Origin: Diphasiastrum complanatum
Lineage: Eukaryota; Streptophyta; Lycopodiopsida; Lycopodiales; Lycopodiaceae
Length of the DNA: 64,000 nt
Direction of reading: 5' to 3'
NCBI GenBank assembly: GCA_029204225.1
Contig: CM055102.1
Span: 43,404,744 to 43,468,743 of the forward strand
Below are positions 31,456-43,660 of the stretch, piece after piece; position 1 is the first letter of the stretch, and each line of letters starts with the position of its first letter. The translations under genes were made by a program, and so were the position numbers. Below the pieces are notes generated by a model. The model worked only from the letters and a program-made list of their open reading frames with translations, did no database searches and was not told the origin of the DNA.

Positions 31456-34189
31456 TTGTTGGATCTTTGCTGCAAACTGCTTATACTTCATTGCTATTGC
31501 TCTGTTTCTCAGCCTTTAGCATTGTGTTTATTTCTTGGATCATTGTTTACTGAATTAGATTTGATGCCATATGTTGTACTGCCTCTAACCCTGTGGTTGC
31601 AGGCCCTGACATTGGGAGGACTGTATTTGTATATTTTTTATGTCTCTAACATTGTTACTGCAGGTTTTGAAGTGTGAGATTGTGTTTTTCCTTTTACAGA
31701 GATATGAAAGTGAGGATTAATAATATACTGCTCTTAAAATTGTTGTGTTTATGAGAGACTGTGGCTGAGTTTATAGGATTAGATATTTAGTTGTCATTGT
31801 GCTCTGCTCAAAGATTGCTTTCTTGAGAGTGTCCTGTCTAGTGTGAAATAGTGTTTTTCATTTGCAACTTGAAGATTATTGCTCTGTAATAGAAACTCTT
31901 GAATTGCAAATCAGTGTCCTGTTCATTCCATATCTCCTTGAGAAAGAGTAGCTCTTGATCTATAAGAGATAGGAAACAGAGAGGGGTTGCAAAGAAGGGT
32001 GATTAGAGAGCATTCAATCCTAGGATTTTCATTGTTAAAGCAATCCAATGTGTCTATTAATGAATGTTATTGAAATGAATGCTTAATTACTCTCTGCAAT
32101 ATATTGAATGGAGCCCTTGTTGAACCATCGTGATGAGAAGAGATGAAAGAAGTGCATTAGCTGTTGATCTGCTGTAGCATTCCATTTGTTTGATGCCAAC
32201 CACCTGATTTGCACCCTACCTCTACTATCTGTTGTTTGTGGGTTTGCCACAGTACCTCAGCCTGCCTGCGGCTGGTTTGTGGGCTAGGCTCTCTACCTGC
32301 GGCTGCACTCCTTCTCCTTATCTACACTCTTCACCGCCTGTGTGGGAAGAAAGTTCCTTCTCCACGCTCTTCCATGTTTATTCATCATCACGATCTGCTG
32401 GTCGTTCCCTCATCAATGACCTCCCTACCTTTTGGATCTGCGGGACTGTTGTCGACACCCGCTTCACAAATTGCCTTGCTGCCAGCAGCCACCTGATCCG
32501 CTCTTCTGCCTGCGATCTTCTTTTCCATCTGCGATCTTTGTCTGTGGCTGCCTTCTTATCTCTCCACGCAGCCCTGTTCCTTTTTTTTTTCTACCCACAA
32601 CCCTGATCTGCGCTTTGCCATCTGTCTGTGGTCTGCTTGTAGCGACCATGTCCCTTTTCTCAACCTGCGCTCCATTCTCTGTTAGCGATTCCTTTCCCAA
32701 CCTGTGGCTGCATCCCAATCCCTGCTATTGACCTCCTATTTTCCATTTGTGCCCTGATGCCAATGGACCTGTTATGGCCCGTTTCCCATCTGAATCCGTG
32801 AAGGATTCGATTCTCTATCTACAGCCTTTCACATGTTTTTGGATGTGCTCCTCTTGATGCGGTCCGTTCTCCCATCTGTACCTGATCAATGGCCTCTTTT
32901 CTAGTTGGCCTACGGTCTCATCTTGCCTACCTATGACCATCTCATAGGCTAACCCTTGGGTTTACCAATGGTCCATCACATCGCTGCCTTGTCTCTTACT
33001 GCCTGTGTGGAAAGAAATTTACCTGCGAGGCTACTTGAGGCCCATTCCAGAACTTTGCTATTGCTATCTATGGCTACCTCATCCTCTATCTATGGGTTGG
33101 TTCATAACCTTACCCACGACATCATTAAAGATTAGACTTTCAAGCGGTCGATTGGCTCTGATCTCGACATGGTGTAATCGTCAATGCGACCAGTTGAGGT
33201 TTCCAAATGGGTTGTGCATAAGTCGTTGGTGTGTAGAAATCCTGTTGGCATTAGTTTCTCTATATTTAACTCCGGAGTGCTAGAGATCGCTGGTTGGTAA
33301 GAGACCTGCCCATACGTAGTTTCGGCTTGTAACTGCCATTCTTTAACAAACCCTAAACTCTAAATAGTGGGATAAAGGAGCGTATTTTCTCACATTGACT
33401 CCGTAACCCGAGTTTCTCACATTTTCTTTGTTCATTTCAAGGCTTGAGTTTTCATTCCAAGTTTTTAATGTGTGGGCATAAAACAATTTCAAAAGAAAGG
33501 CAGAACAAAAAATCTACTAAATGAAATTATGAATCCAAATTGATACTCTTCATCCAATGTTGATGGCAATATTTGGTAATTTGGAGAATATTTCAATGAT
33601 CTTTGCACATTCATGATATCAACTCATAATGCTAGTTTAACATCATTTTGATCGAATGCATAATGTTGTGGATGCATATGAATGGACTTGATGATTATGT
33701 AATGAGCACGATAAAAATTGGTACTCTTAGCTAGCATTGCGTGATATAATATTTCAACATTATCTATGAAGTCTCATCTTTGGAATAAACGTTGTTTTGA
33801 TGACTTTGCATTTGTGGTAGAAGTAGATTGGAGAGTGATCGGACCAATATTCATAAGTTTATCCAGAATGACATTTCCTAATATTGTAGTTTATCCCTTT
33901 GTGAAAAGTTTAGACTTATATGAAGTTGTGGCACATTTGAAAACTCTGTCATCAACCGCAAATCATATCACACAACTCTCAAGAATAAAAATAAAATAAT
34001 TTTTGCATTCAAAAATAGAATATCGAGACTTAAAAAACATTTTAAAACAACACCCTAAACAAAATGTTTTATCAATAATGTATCTTTTGTATATTCAACC
34101 TTGTTTGTCACAAATATATGCATTGAAATCCATTGGGCAATATCGATGAAACTCACAAGATTGAATATTGACATCATTAAGTGGGAAAC
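31456..34189. other. Pyrimidine-rich stretch with recurrent short words, no gene
   Basis: Between 32200 and 33300 the plus strand is rich in CTGCGGCTG, CATCTGTCTGTGG and CTGCGATC words, and GCCTGTGTGG-AAGAAA recurs at 32338 and 33001. The longest frame (32209-32496) has no recognisable motif. It may be an old, degraded repeat. From 33400 to 34189 it is AT-rich. Confidence 0.45.
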
Positions 34190-34852
34190 TGTGAGAAATT
34201 GTCAACTAGTATGATCTATTTTGATTTTTTGATTAACTGGCAATTTAGGCCAATATGCATTTCATACTTACAGATAAACTTTATGAAGTTATTTTTAGCC
34301 TAGATACATTTGAATTACCACTTTTAGAAAGTGTGGGAAATGTAGAAGGTCAAGTTTGGGAGATTCAAATTTCAATAGTTTGTTCATTGAATCTAGTCCA
34401 TATTTTTAGTAGGGTTTTTGATCTAGAAGTTTCTAGGGAGGGAAACCAAATTCAAAATAAGGCATGGACCTATTATAAATAGATGTACACACGTGGGAAG
34501 AGACACATTCTCTCTCTCTACTCTCATTCATGCTTATACACGAGATCTCTTTGGGGTTCCATACTCATTGGTGCACTATTGTGTTGATATCTTGAATTTT
34601 TGTGTGTAGAATGCAATTGTTTGATGTTTGTTGAGTTCACACGTGTGAAATAGAGTAGATTACTGATTTTTTATGGACAACAACAGTACTTTATCATTCA
34701 TAGCTGATTTTTTCAAGATCTATTACAGTTTATGGCTTCTATGCATTGTTAGAGCTAGATTTCTACATTGTCAATGGTGCTAGATGTGCTATCTTAAGTA
34801 ATCAAAGATCTTAGAGTTTGATTGGATCTTAATGATCTGATTTTTCTTCACA
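34190..34852 (+). repeat. copia 5' LTR (663 bp)
   Basis: It begins TGTGAGAAATTGTCAAC and ends TTCTTCACA directly before the primer site. TATA-like TATTATAAATAG is near 34471. A perfect CACACGTGTG palindrome is at 34638-34647. A shortened relative lies at 43868-44359 and a diverged one (minus strand) at 52515-53169. Confidence 0.8.
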
Positions 34853-34864
34853 TGGTATTAGAGC
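34853..34864 (+). promoter_or_regulatory. Primer binding site, tRNA-iMet type
   Basis: TGGTATTAGAGC abuts the LTR end. The standard plant site is TGGTATCAGAGC, so one base differs. Confidence 0.85.
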
Positions 34865-35390
34865 TTTGGTGCAGGTTACTTGAAGGATCAGCCAGATTTA
34901 GCAAGGATTTGAAGGAGTTACCAATTCTAGAGCATGCTAGATTGATTTCTACTCAAAATCAAGCATTTTTCAAGTGTAGAATCGATTTGGTGGAATGTGG
35001 CGACTTAAAGTTCTATGAATAGGTCTTATTGCATTCTTCAAGATAGTATATCAAACTTTGTAGCCTTTGCATATAAAATTTGCAAGATTCAATTTTTTGT
35101 ACTTTTGTCAAAACCCAAAATTTGATTGGATCTCTTTTGTTTGAGATTGTTGAAACTTTTAAGAGTGTGTTTCAAGTTTAGAAAGTAAAAAATTCATGAA
35201 ATTGTAGGTTGATCATTTGTTGATCAAGTATCTTCCATTCTGTGTGTTGAATTTGCTAGGTTTAGGTGCAAGAAAGAGATTTGAGAGGCTCCATATCTTT
35301 GTGATTTTTTCTTGAGTTCGCTTGTTGACATTCAAGAGAGTGATTTGTGCACTGGAACAAGTTGAAAGAAAGGATTGGGTCATTGCAACA

Positions 35391-35506
35391 TGGCTACATC
35401 AAGTGGATTCATGTTGGAAGGCCATGATAGGCTTAGCTCTACAAACTATTCTACTTGGAAGGTGAGAATGGAGTCTCTCCTTCCTGGCTACAAGGATCGG
35501 AAAATC
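35391..35506 (+). pseudogene. copia gag N-terminus, truncated
   Basis: It reads MATSSGFMLEGHDRLSSTNY then STWKVRMESLLPGYK and stops matching. It aligns with the N-terminus of the gag at 51394. Only about 39 residues remain. Confidence 0.8.
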
Positions 35507-35531
35507 CAGTAGGTAGATGGGCGAGTTTCCA

Positions 35532-36276
35532 TGTAGTGGCTTTATTTCCTATCCTATTCTCAATCCAAGATCCAAGCACACAAGCATCAAGGATATCAAG
35601 TTAGTCATCACGCGGAGGTTCGATCCCATGAGAGTGATAACATAAATCATAATCCAGCATGCATAGATAATCCACAATTAACACCACATTAACCTTACAA
35701 CCTTAACACTATGATCCAAAATGATGATAGCTTACCCTTCTCTCTCTCTTCCTTTCTCTCTCACAAAAAGCATAAGAAATAGCAATTCCAATAAGCTTTA
35801 GATCCAACAATTAGCAAATACAAAGAAAACATGAGAGATGGAGGATAAGAGATAAAGAGCAAGGACATTCACAAATCCATTCCATAAGAGAGCCAATCTA
35901 CTTGTATTGAAATGAAGATGAAAACATGTTTCTCAAACTCGAGTTACCACTATTTATAGTAGAATGGCCTCAAATCCTATTGGCCAATTCCTACCTCCCT
36001 AACTATTCAAATTTAAAAAAGAGTGAGAACCCATTCAATAATTGGAGAGAACCAACTTGAAATTGAAATTTGGTGAGAACCCCTATTTTATTCACTAACT
36101 TGACATTTAGGCCCTGCGACATTAAAAATCTCGCAAAAAGGCCTAAAGTCCTTTTATTGACTTGTAACTAATCAAGTAACCATGTGATCATTGGGTTGGA
36201 CTTACGCATGGTGCCAAATCCCTCTCACTTATTAACTAGGGTTAGGGTTGCCTCGATATCCGCAAACCCTCCAACA
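35532..36276 (-). repeat. Solo LTR with perfect 5-bp target duplication
   Basis: On the minus strand it starts TGTTGGAGGGTTTGCGG and ends CCACTACA. Both flanks are TTCCA (35527-35531 and 36277-36281). No polypurine tract or internal sequence adjoins it. It belongs to the same LTR family as 53989-54828, 61791-62480 and 63694-64000, and probably arose by LTR-LTR recombination. Confidence 0.92.
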
Positions 36277-36281
36277 TTCCA

Positions 36282-36645
36282 CTAGTATATATTCTCTCCC
36301 AGTAGGAGAAAATATTCCTCTTAATCTCCTTATGCAACCTGGAATAGCAATTGACCTCCTATTCTTGCATTATAATAGTCAGACACCATGCAAGTGCTCC
36401 TATGTCCACAATTATAGGTATGGGCCTTCATATGATTATTAATTACTTTATTGGCCAAGCTTGAAACGATGAGGCATAACTAACAACCACATACACTGGA
36501 GTGACCGGCTATCCATGTCAGGAATTATTCCGATATCTTAATTCTGCTGAATTCCAATTGAATTCAATGGTTATCCCTAATATTAGTTAGAATTTGTCAT
36601 CCAATATGAATTCAATGGGATTCAGTCAATAACTTAGGATATTTT
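36282..36645. other. Unassigned sequence between solo LTR and copia LTR
   Basis: No gene. It looks like LTR-derived sequence (CCTCTTAATCTCCTTATGC and a TGACCTCCTATT stretch) but has no partner in the window. Confidence 0.4.
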
Positions 36646-37180
36646 TTACGAGAGGGAAATTCGTGAAACAGTCACGATCGCAGATCGCGTTCCTCTTCCA
36701 AGACTCGGATGGAGTTCAGATGCGACCGCTGGACACTGCCAGCTGAGTCACTCCTACAATCTTCCAGAGTGTAGTCAGTCACTACTAATCTATGTTCACA
36801 AAATTAATACATCATTCGACATAATTTCAACCAAAGTGCAGAATTCAAAAGAACAAGAAAAACTCAGACATACGAAATAAGCAGCATATGCATTCGCATT
36901 CAACATCAGATACAATAAGAAAATCGTCTAAATTGATGTCTCTTATGAATTTCTTCAAGCATTGCACGCGAATCCACGCAGTGCGTTGGCGTGAGAGAAA
37001 CACGGTTCTCTCACGAGTAATAGTCTCGCTTCACTAGTGGACAATTGGATCTTTTGATCCTAGACACAGAGCTCTTCTCGCACGCAGGCGGAGTTGTTGT
37101 CTGTAATTCGTCTTGATTGCTTACCAGCACCAAATTTCTATGTATTACACTATGTGTATTCTGTTCTGATCTATATGTCA
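36646..37180 (-). repeat. 3' LTR of the deleted copia
   Basis: Minus-strand start TGACATATAG; close relative of 38684-39218 along its whole length, for example around CCACGCAGTGCGTTGGCGTG. Confidence 0.85.
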
Positions 37181-37353
37181 AGTATATGATATAGGTTGTC
37201 TTTCCTTCTGCCTTGAGCTATGAGAGTGCTGGTGCTGGCGTCATTCACATTGCATGCTTCGTTAGAAAACGTCACACACATCCCTGCATCTGCTATTTTT
37301 GCTACACAGATCAAGTCTTGCTGCAGAGTAGGCACGAACAAAACATCTTTGAG

Positions 37354-37797
37354 TCATCTGTCTCTGTTGTTGGTGTTGAGCCATAGTGAACCAATGCCAT
37401 TCACTTGATGTCTAGATCCATCTCCAAGAACTATGAATCTTGAGGGATCCACACTTCTGAAATCAGACATTATTCGTCTTGATGTCACGAAGTGTGAGGT
37501 GGCTCGTGAATCTAGGATCACCTTATGTGCGTTAGACGTTGATGCTGCACACACATCTTCACATATGTAGGCGGTCGAACAATTTCTGTTCGTTTTTTCT
37601 TTGCCCATCTTCGAACTCTCGGGCTCCTCGACATAGGAAGAACTATTGTTGTTCTTCTGTCTGTTCTGTGTTGATATGTTTCTTGGGTTCTGGCGGCACT
37701 CCATGGCTGCATGACCCTTCTTATGGCAATGGATACACTCAATCTTGGGATTGAGCGAGCAGGTATCTACTGTATGCCCGTCTCTTCTGCATCTCAC
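37354..37797 (-). pseudogene. copia zinc knuckle and protease start
   Basis: The knuckle is C-IH-C-HKKG-H-AAME-C (CX2CX4HX4C), preceded by a degenerate second knuckle (CRRDGHTVDTC). The protease loop reads VILDSRATSHFVTS; the usual DSGA is DSRA here, which removes the conserved glycine. LGDGSRHQVNGIGSLWL follows. After a stop, LKDVLFVPTLQQDL continues toward 37200 and then the LTR begins. Confidence 0.85.
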
Positions 37798-38071
37798 GTA
37801 GGTCTTCTTGTCTGTATCTTGTTGTTTCGACCTCCCTTAGGTCTTCCAGTTGCTCTTGCTAGTCCCCTCTGCTTGTTGGTCATGATCCTACCTCTGATTC
37901 GACTCCCTCTTAGGCTTGAATTGTTTCTTGGATTTTTCTCTGTTGCCGTAGAGGGCCTAGTCAGAACCATCCTTGTGATCAAAGTGTTCTCTGGCCTCGA
38001 CTTCCTCTCGAATCTCGACAATCGCTTTTTCGAGGTTCATGGTGGGATCTTTCACGAGCAGGGTTCGTGTC

Positions 38072-38575
38072 ATCTAGAAAGATCTGGGTAAGGCTCTCAA
38101 CAAGTACGTGAGCTGTTCTCAGCTGATACTACATTCTTTGCTCCAGAGTTGTGTAGTGATAGAAACAGATCCTTTATCTTTCTTATGAAAGAGGTGAGGT
38201 CTTTTCCACCCCACTACAAATTCATCAGCTGATCTTCCAGCATCATGATCTGACTTCTTGATTTCGTCTGAAATCTTGTGAGCAGTGCATCCCACATCTC
38301 CTTAGCTTTGGAGAGTGTAGCCATGTCAAGTGTAAGGCTATCTTTGATGGAAGATGATAGCAAGGCTACTACCTTGTCATTTTTCTCCCTCCATTCGCGT
38401 ACCTCCTTGCCTATTGTTGTAGGCATTTATTCTGTGCCATCCACCCAGGGGAAGAGTCCTTCGCCCTTGAGTATTAAGGATGTCTTAACTTTCCAGGCTA
38501 GAAAGCTAGATCCTGAAGAATCAAGTACAATGTAGATCTTGCTCTACATGCTGCTGATCGAAGCCATTGCTTCTT
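38072..38575 (-). pseudogene. copia gag, broken
   Basis: On the minus strand: FLAWKVKTSLILKGEGLFPW and WVDGTE, a stop, then IKDSLTLDMATLSKAKEMWD and IMMLEDQLMNL, then KKDLTSFIRKIKDLF-like sequence in a broken frame. This is the standard copia gag pattern. Stops occur at the sixth codon after the presumed start and later. Confidence 0.8.
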
Positions 38576-38670
38576 GAAGTCTGTTTCTTTGTTGGTGGTT
38601 GATTGTCTGAATGCTTGGCCTCCTAGATCTACTAGCTTCTTGGCTATGTCAGAATATGACAGGATAACCT

Positions 38671-38682
38671 GTTCTGATACCA
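38671..38682 (-). promoter_or_regulatory. Primer binding site of the deleted copia
   Basis: TGGTATCAGAAC on the minus strand, one base inside the LTR end at 38684. Confidence 0.85.
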
Positions 38683-38683
38683 C

Positions 38684-39218
38684 TGATGAGAGGACAATTC
38701 GCGAAACAGTCGCAATCACGGATCGCGTTCTTCTTCCAGGACTCGGATGGAATTCAGAGGCGACCACTGGACACTGCCAACTGAGTCACTCCTACGTTCC
38801 TCCAAAGTGTAGTCAGTCACTACTGATCTACGTTCACAAAATTAATACAACATTTGATATAATTTCAACCAAAGTGCGGAATTCAAAAGAGCAAGTAAAA
38901 CTCAGACATACAAAATAAGCAACATATGCATTCACATTCAAGATCAGATACAATAAGAAAATCGTCTATATTGATTTCTCTTCTGAATTTCTTCAAGCAC
39001 TGCATGTGAATCCACGCAGTGCGTTGGCGTGAGAGAAACACAGTTCTCTCACGAGTAATAGTCTCGCTTCACTAGCGGACAGTTCGATCTTCTGGTCCTA
39101 AACACAGAGCTCTTCTTGCACGCAAGCGGGGTTGCTGTCTGTAATTTGTCTTGATTGCTTACTAGCACCAGACTTTTGTGTATTACACTATGTGTATTCT
39201 GTTCTGATCTATATGTCA
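38684..39218 (-). repeat. 5' LTR of the deleted copia
   Basis: Minus-strand TGACATATAG at 39218 to TCTCATCA at 38684; it borders the primer site. Confidence 0.88.
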
Positions 39219-39737
39219 ACTATAATCCAGTAGGTACAGTCTATTTGTGTAAATCTAAGATTAGAGTGATTAAGCATCTACAACTAACCAGAGAATTACA
39301 AGAGTGACAGATTAGCCACAATGGGAGTATCTGTTGACGTCATGCCATCAGATCAGATTACTGTACTTCTCGGTACTTGCGTGATCTTTGGTGGTACTCC
39401 TTGGAGCGAGAGCGTTGAACGGGTTTCGTTTACTTCGTCTGTCTTCTTCCATACTGGACCGCGAAGGAATCTCGTTCGTGGATCTTTCATGTTCGCGAAC
39501 CGTTCGTCTTCGTCTCCATTGACTTTCGTGTTCGGGAAACTCTTTGTGTTTCGTGTCTCATGTTCGAGTTCGCGAACATCTTTGTTAGGCGAGGGCTGAA
39601 AGCTAGCAAGGCTTTGTAATCAAAAACATTTTATTTCTTCAATTTCTCATTCAAGAAATATTCTATATCAAGAATCTTCTATATTCTATACACACAATTC
39701 TCATAGATGAATCTTGATGACTCACAAATCATGTGTC
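39219..39737. other. Short unassigned stretch
   Basis: No gene. Several TTCG-containing words cluster between 39440 and 39590. The first 18 bases share AATCCAGTAGGTA with 35503-35515. Confidence 0.4.
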
Positions 39738-40538
39738 TTATAAGCAATATAGATCAGCCTTTTTCTGGGACATAGATTTCTTGAATCTCTTTCTCTTCGG
39801 CTTCCTGGGTTCCGATGCTGCTTGATCTAATTCGTCAAAATATTTTGTTTGGTCTGGACCGCGCTTCTTACCCTTCTTGGTTTTCAAAGTGATTGGAATT
39901 TGTGCAAACTGCTTCCTGGATGCCACTATAGTAGAATCATATGCTTTCGCAATCTGAAACACATCCTCGAGGCTTTGAAGCACGTTTCGCCTACATTCGT
40001 TCTGATAGTCGGCTGGCAAACCTAGGACAAACTGCCAAAGTGTCAACTTCGCATCGTATGATGAAACCCTATTCCATAGGTCCATGAATTCTTGGATATA
40101 AGAGTCTTAACTCTTTGTACCCATCTTGTAGTTCACGAACTTTAGGTAGTAGTCCACATTATCAGCAACTACGAAAGCTTTCTTAAAAAGTTCCGCAAAT
40201 GCCTCTCAAGTAGTTGGCTTCACCGGTAAATCTCGCCACCACGATGATGCTTTGCCGTGTAAGAACAGCATGACACTTTCAGTTTTCTTCTCATCAGGAA
40301 CACCGTACAGATTGAAGTAACTACTCCACCTGGCCAGCCAATCCTCAACGACCTCAGTTTTGTTCTCCTTCTTCTCGTCCGCATAAACCTCCGGTTGAAA
40401 ATCGAGATTGGGTGAAGACATCAATTTGACCTTATTCATCAGAACCTCCATCGGCTGATCTCTCATCAGATTACGATTATTCACCATATAAGATGGCGCA
40501 CCTGGATTTGCAGCATGATTTGAAGTTTCTTTGGCCAT
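39738..40538 (-). pseudogene. chromovirus gag, isolated minus-strand copy
   Basis: The minus-strand frame from 40538 reads EVVEDWLARWSSYFNLYGVP and FLHGKASSWWRDLPVKPTT, followed by a stop near 40206. A second frame from 40085 reads DLWNRVSSYDAKLTLWQF and GLPADYQNECRRNVLQSLED, then a basic KRKRFKKSMSQKKADLYCL tail that ends at the first cysteine of the zinc knuckle. It closely resembles the gag of the element at 2529 (same ADYQNEC and AKAYDSTIVAS blocks) and supplies the parts that are frameshifted there. No protease or pol follows on the left. Confidence 0.85.
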
Positions 40539-43224
40539 CTTGATATATCTATCCTGGAAATTACTAAATTAAGTTAATAACAAATTAACTCATAGTGAAG
40601 TACTGTTGACCAAAAACTGACTGAAATTGACTCCAGCATGGTCAAGTCACTATTTTTAGTCAATTTCATAGACATTACAAGAAACTGGAAAAAACTAAAA
40701 ATTTCGAGTTTTCGCAATTTTAATTTTTTTTTTTTTAAGTTTTACGTTTTCTAAAAATCATAGTTAGTTATTAAGCTATTGAAATCGAAAATTCGATTTA
40801 CTGTTCGATTCTTAATTTTACTTTATTAATGTCCCTCAGGCATGCAAGACATGCGACATTAAACTGATTTTTTACTTTACGAAATTTTACGTAAAAATTC
40901 AGTTCTACGAAAATTGTCAACTATAAAATCCAGTTTTGTATCTAACCGTCAGAGTACATGTGTATGACCACTCAAAATAGATCTATGATTTGTCCTTGAT
41001 GCACTTTGTGTTGAGCTCCCCGAGCTCCAGATTTGATGAATTCCACACAGGTATCAGGGCTCCCTGAGCCAAAAGATTAATCGTTTGATTGCCCACTTTA
41101 TGGTCCACTCCGTGCCTTGATGCTTTTGCACCTTGATTTCTCCCCTTGTCTCAACCTGATCTTGATACTTTTCTTTTTTGGCTCTTTAAGGTAGGCAAAG
41201 ATTGAGTACTCTGCAGCGCACCTCTCACTTAGCTTGAAGTAGCAGTCTTTGACTAAGCCCAAATTGAACCATTGACCTCATGGAGAGCCAAGGGTTCGCA
41301 CCAGTTTGATCCGCATACGAACTACGTCTTCGCGTTTGTTTGAAGCACCATGTTCGTGTCGCGCAAAACTTGACTTTCACAATTCCATCACTGGTCAGTT
41401 GCCTCACAGTCAAAACAAGAAGTGTACATCTAGCTTGGCTTCAAGTATCTCTCTTTGAATCAGACACATGCATCCAGAGTTTGCACTAGTCCGATTCCAA
41501 TATGAATTGTCCCTTGGCATCCGTTCGAAGTACCAAGTCTCTCGTGCAAGACTCAACTTTCACAGTTCCTTCGTTGATCAGCTGCTTTACACGTAACACA
41601 AGTCATCGTACTCATTATGTCTCCTCATCATTGTTGGTCCAGAGAAAGCTTACAACAAGCTTTCCTTTCCATAACAAAAACTTGTCAACTTATTAGGTTC
41701 AAAGTTTGCCAATCTCCTCGTGTTCGCTAGTCTCCTCGTGTGAGTAGGTCGCCTTGATTTTGCCCCCATTTTGATCAACTTTCATTCAAAATTTGCCCCA
41801 AGAGAGAGGTGTGTGTGATAGTTCCTCTCCACTTATAAAATCAACTAACCGGACTTAGAGTAGAGTTCTCAAACAAAAAGCCTTTCCAACACTTTGCTTC
41901 CCATCTGCTAGGATTATGGCTTGATCCAACTTGTTGCCAATCGAAGATCCCCTGAAATTGCCCTTTTCAACTTTTGACTTCCTGTTTGCGTCTGGTGAGC
42001 GTTGTCGCAAAATGAAACTAACCCAAGCAATAGGCTAGCCATCCATCCTTTGCAAACATCAAGTCGTTTCGTTGTCATTCACGTGCTAGTACTTGAACTG
42101 CGAATTCGCCCCACAGATTCTGTAGTCCTCTTTGTTTGATGGTATCAGCCTTCAAAAGAAAGGTTCCTTCTCGAGTCATCAGCTCTTTGTATCATAAGCA
42201 ATCATGCAAACCATGCAAAACACGACCTTCAACTCTTGCCGTCCAAACCCACTTGACATACAAGCAGCCAACTCGCCAACGACGATCCGACTTAACCAAC
42301 TTGAAGTTCCGAAACAAACATTGAGATCCAACCTGGCGCCATGCCAGATGGGGGGTCCCGATGTGGGTGACTTCCCTCCAGGCAAGCCACCCGACATACA
42401 TCAAACTTAACCAACTCGAAGCTTCGTTACAAACAAGTAACATCCATTCCAAGCAAGCGATCCGACTTACATCAGACTTAACCAACTGAAAGCTTTGTCA
42501 CAAGCGCTGGAAGCAACCTGGCGCCACGCCAGACTGGACAGCCATAAACAGGTAACTTCCACCCAAGCAAGCCATCCAAATCAGTCGACAGGTTAGAGCC
42601 CGTTCTCCAAGAGCGTTCATGCAAGGAACACTCAGAACCACAAGCCGCGACAGATACGGAAACAACCAGTTCCTAGACCAAATGGTCTGATAGCATACCG
42701 TTGGCACCGTGGACCGAATGGTCTCGACGGCATACCGCTGGCGTCCCGGGATACGACCCTCAGCTATGTGCCAGATCAAAAAGTTTGAAGCGGCCTTACA
42801 ACTGGTGCTTTTACCGAACACTGAAACCCAGAAGGTAATCAGAGTCAGTTTAAGAAAAATCTCACTTTATTAATAAATCTGAGAAGGTTATATTTCAAGT
42901 GTGTGACCGACCCTAGTCTCCGAGGCACTGGCATGCCAAGGTGGGCGCCAGGACAACATTCCAGCAAGGGAGGCTGAGACTTGGTTGGAGCTCACCCTGA
43001 GTCGCAACCTGCACTCCCCTATAGTATTGGTGGGATTCACCACCTCCCCTCATACCAAGTACTCTACCCAAGCTGGTAAAGCACATTTTCTCTCTCTAGA
43101 AAGTCATTTTATCTCTCTAGAATTTATTTATTCCCAGACTTTCTTTAATCATGCCTAGATCGTGTGAGGTGATTGCACATTGATCTGAGCTCTTCGCTAG
43201 AATCAATCAAAGATTTTTAGCCAT
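40539..43224. other. No gene recognised; degenerate repeats near 42.3-42.6 kb
   Basis: By position 40539-41000 is leader of the gag at 39738. The rest holds only short frames. At 42285-42600 related units containing ACTTAACCAACT and CAACCTGGCGCCA recur three times. A stretch near 42900-43070 is GC-rich. Confidence 0.5.
42285..42600 (+). repeat. Degenerate tandem repeats
   Basis: ACTTAACCAACT occurs at about 42291, 42406 and 42477, each followed by a GAAG(C/T)T block; AACCTGGCGCCA(T/C)GCCAGA occurs at 42330 and 42519. Unit lengths differ. Confidence 0.65.
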
Positions 43225-43345
43225 AGGAACTTGGCGCCGGCTAGATTCTGGTCACTGTGGCGCTGGGAGCGGCGCTGGCACCAGGAGCAGCAGGGGCGCT
43301 GCTGGTGCCGGGGACAACGCTGGCGCTAGTGGCACTGGAAGTAAA
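43225..43345 (+). repeat. GC-rich minisatellite-like GGCGCTGG words
   Basis: GGCGCTG-type words recur about eight times within 90 bases (for example GTGGCGCTGGGAGCGGCGCT), unlike the AT-rich neighbourhood. Confidence 0.65.
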
Positions 43346-43566
43346 GCTTGTAAAGGTAACTTTACAACAGGGAAGCTATTGCTCTTGTTCATAAGTTGTG
43401 GCTAAGCTTTAAAAACTTTGTAAAGCTCATAACTAAAAAAAGGGTTTTTTTTTTTTTAACAACGGGAAGGTCTAATATGATGTGGGTGTAGAACCTTTTC
43501 TTGAAGTTCCAATCGTCACAACAGTGTGCATATAGTAGTAGAGCATTTTAAAATGAAGAACCATCC

Positions 43567-43660
<94 letters not shown>

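Larger units (their letters stand above)
34190..35506 (+). mobile_element. Ty1/copia head: 5' LTR, primer site, leader, gag start
   Basis: A 5' LTR, an initiator-Met-type primer site, about 530 bases of leader and the first 39 codons of gag survive. The gag breaks off at about 35506, 26 bases before a solo LTR of another family. It is the same copia family as the minus-strand element at 49953-53169: both gags begin with HDRLSS-N-STWKVRMESLL. Confidence 0.8.
36646..39218 (-). mobile_element. Internally deleted Ty1/copia with both LTRs, gag-protease only
   Basis: Two 535-bp direct repeats (36646-37180 and 38684-39218) flank 1.5 kb that encodes only gag, zinc knuckle and the start of protease on the minus strand. 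Integrase, RT and RNase H are missing. The LTRs differ at many positions, so the insertion is old. The flanking 5-mers (ATTTT and ACTAT) do not match, so the target duplication has decayed or the left border is off. Confidence 0.88.

Noticed and set aside
32209-32731. Overlapping plus-strand frames in the CT-rich region
   Set aside because: All three frames are open because of the pyrimidine bias; repeated words, no known domain.
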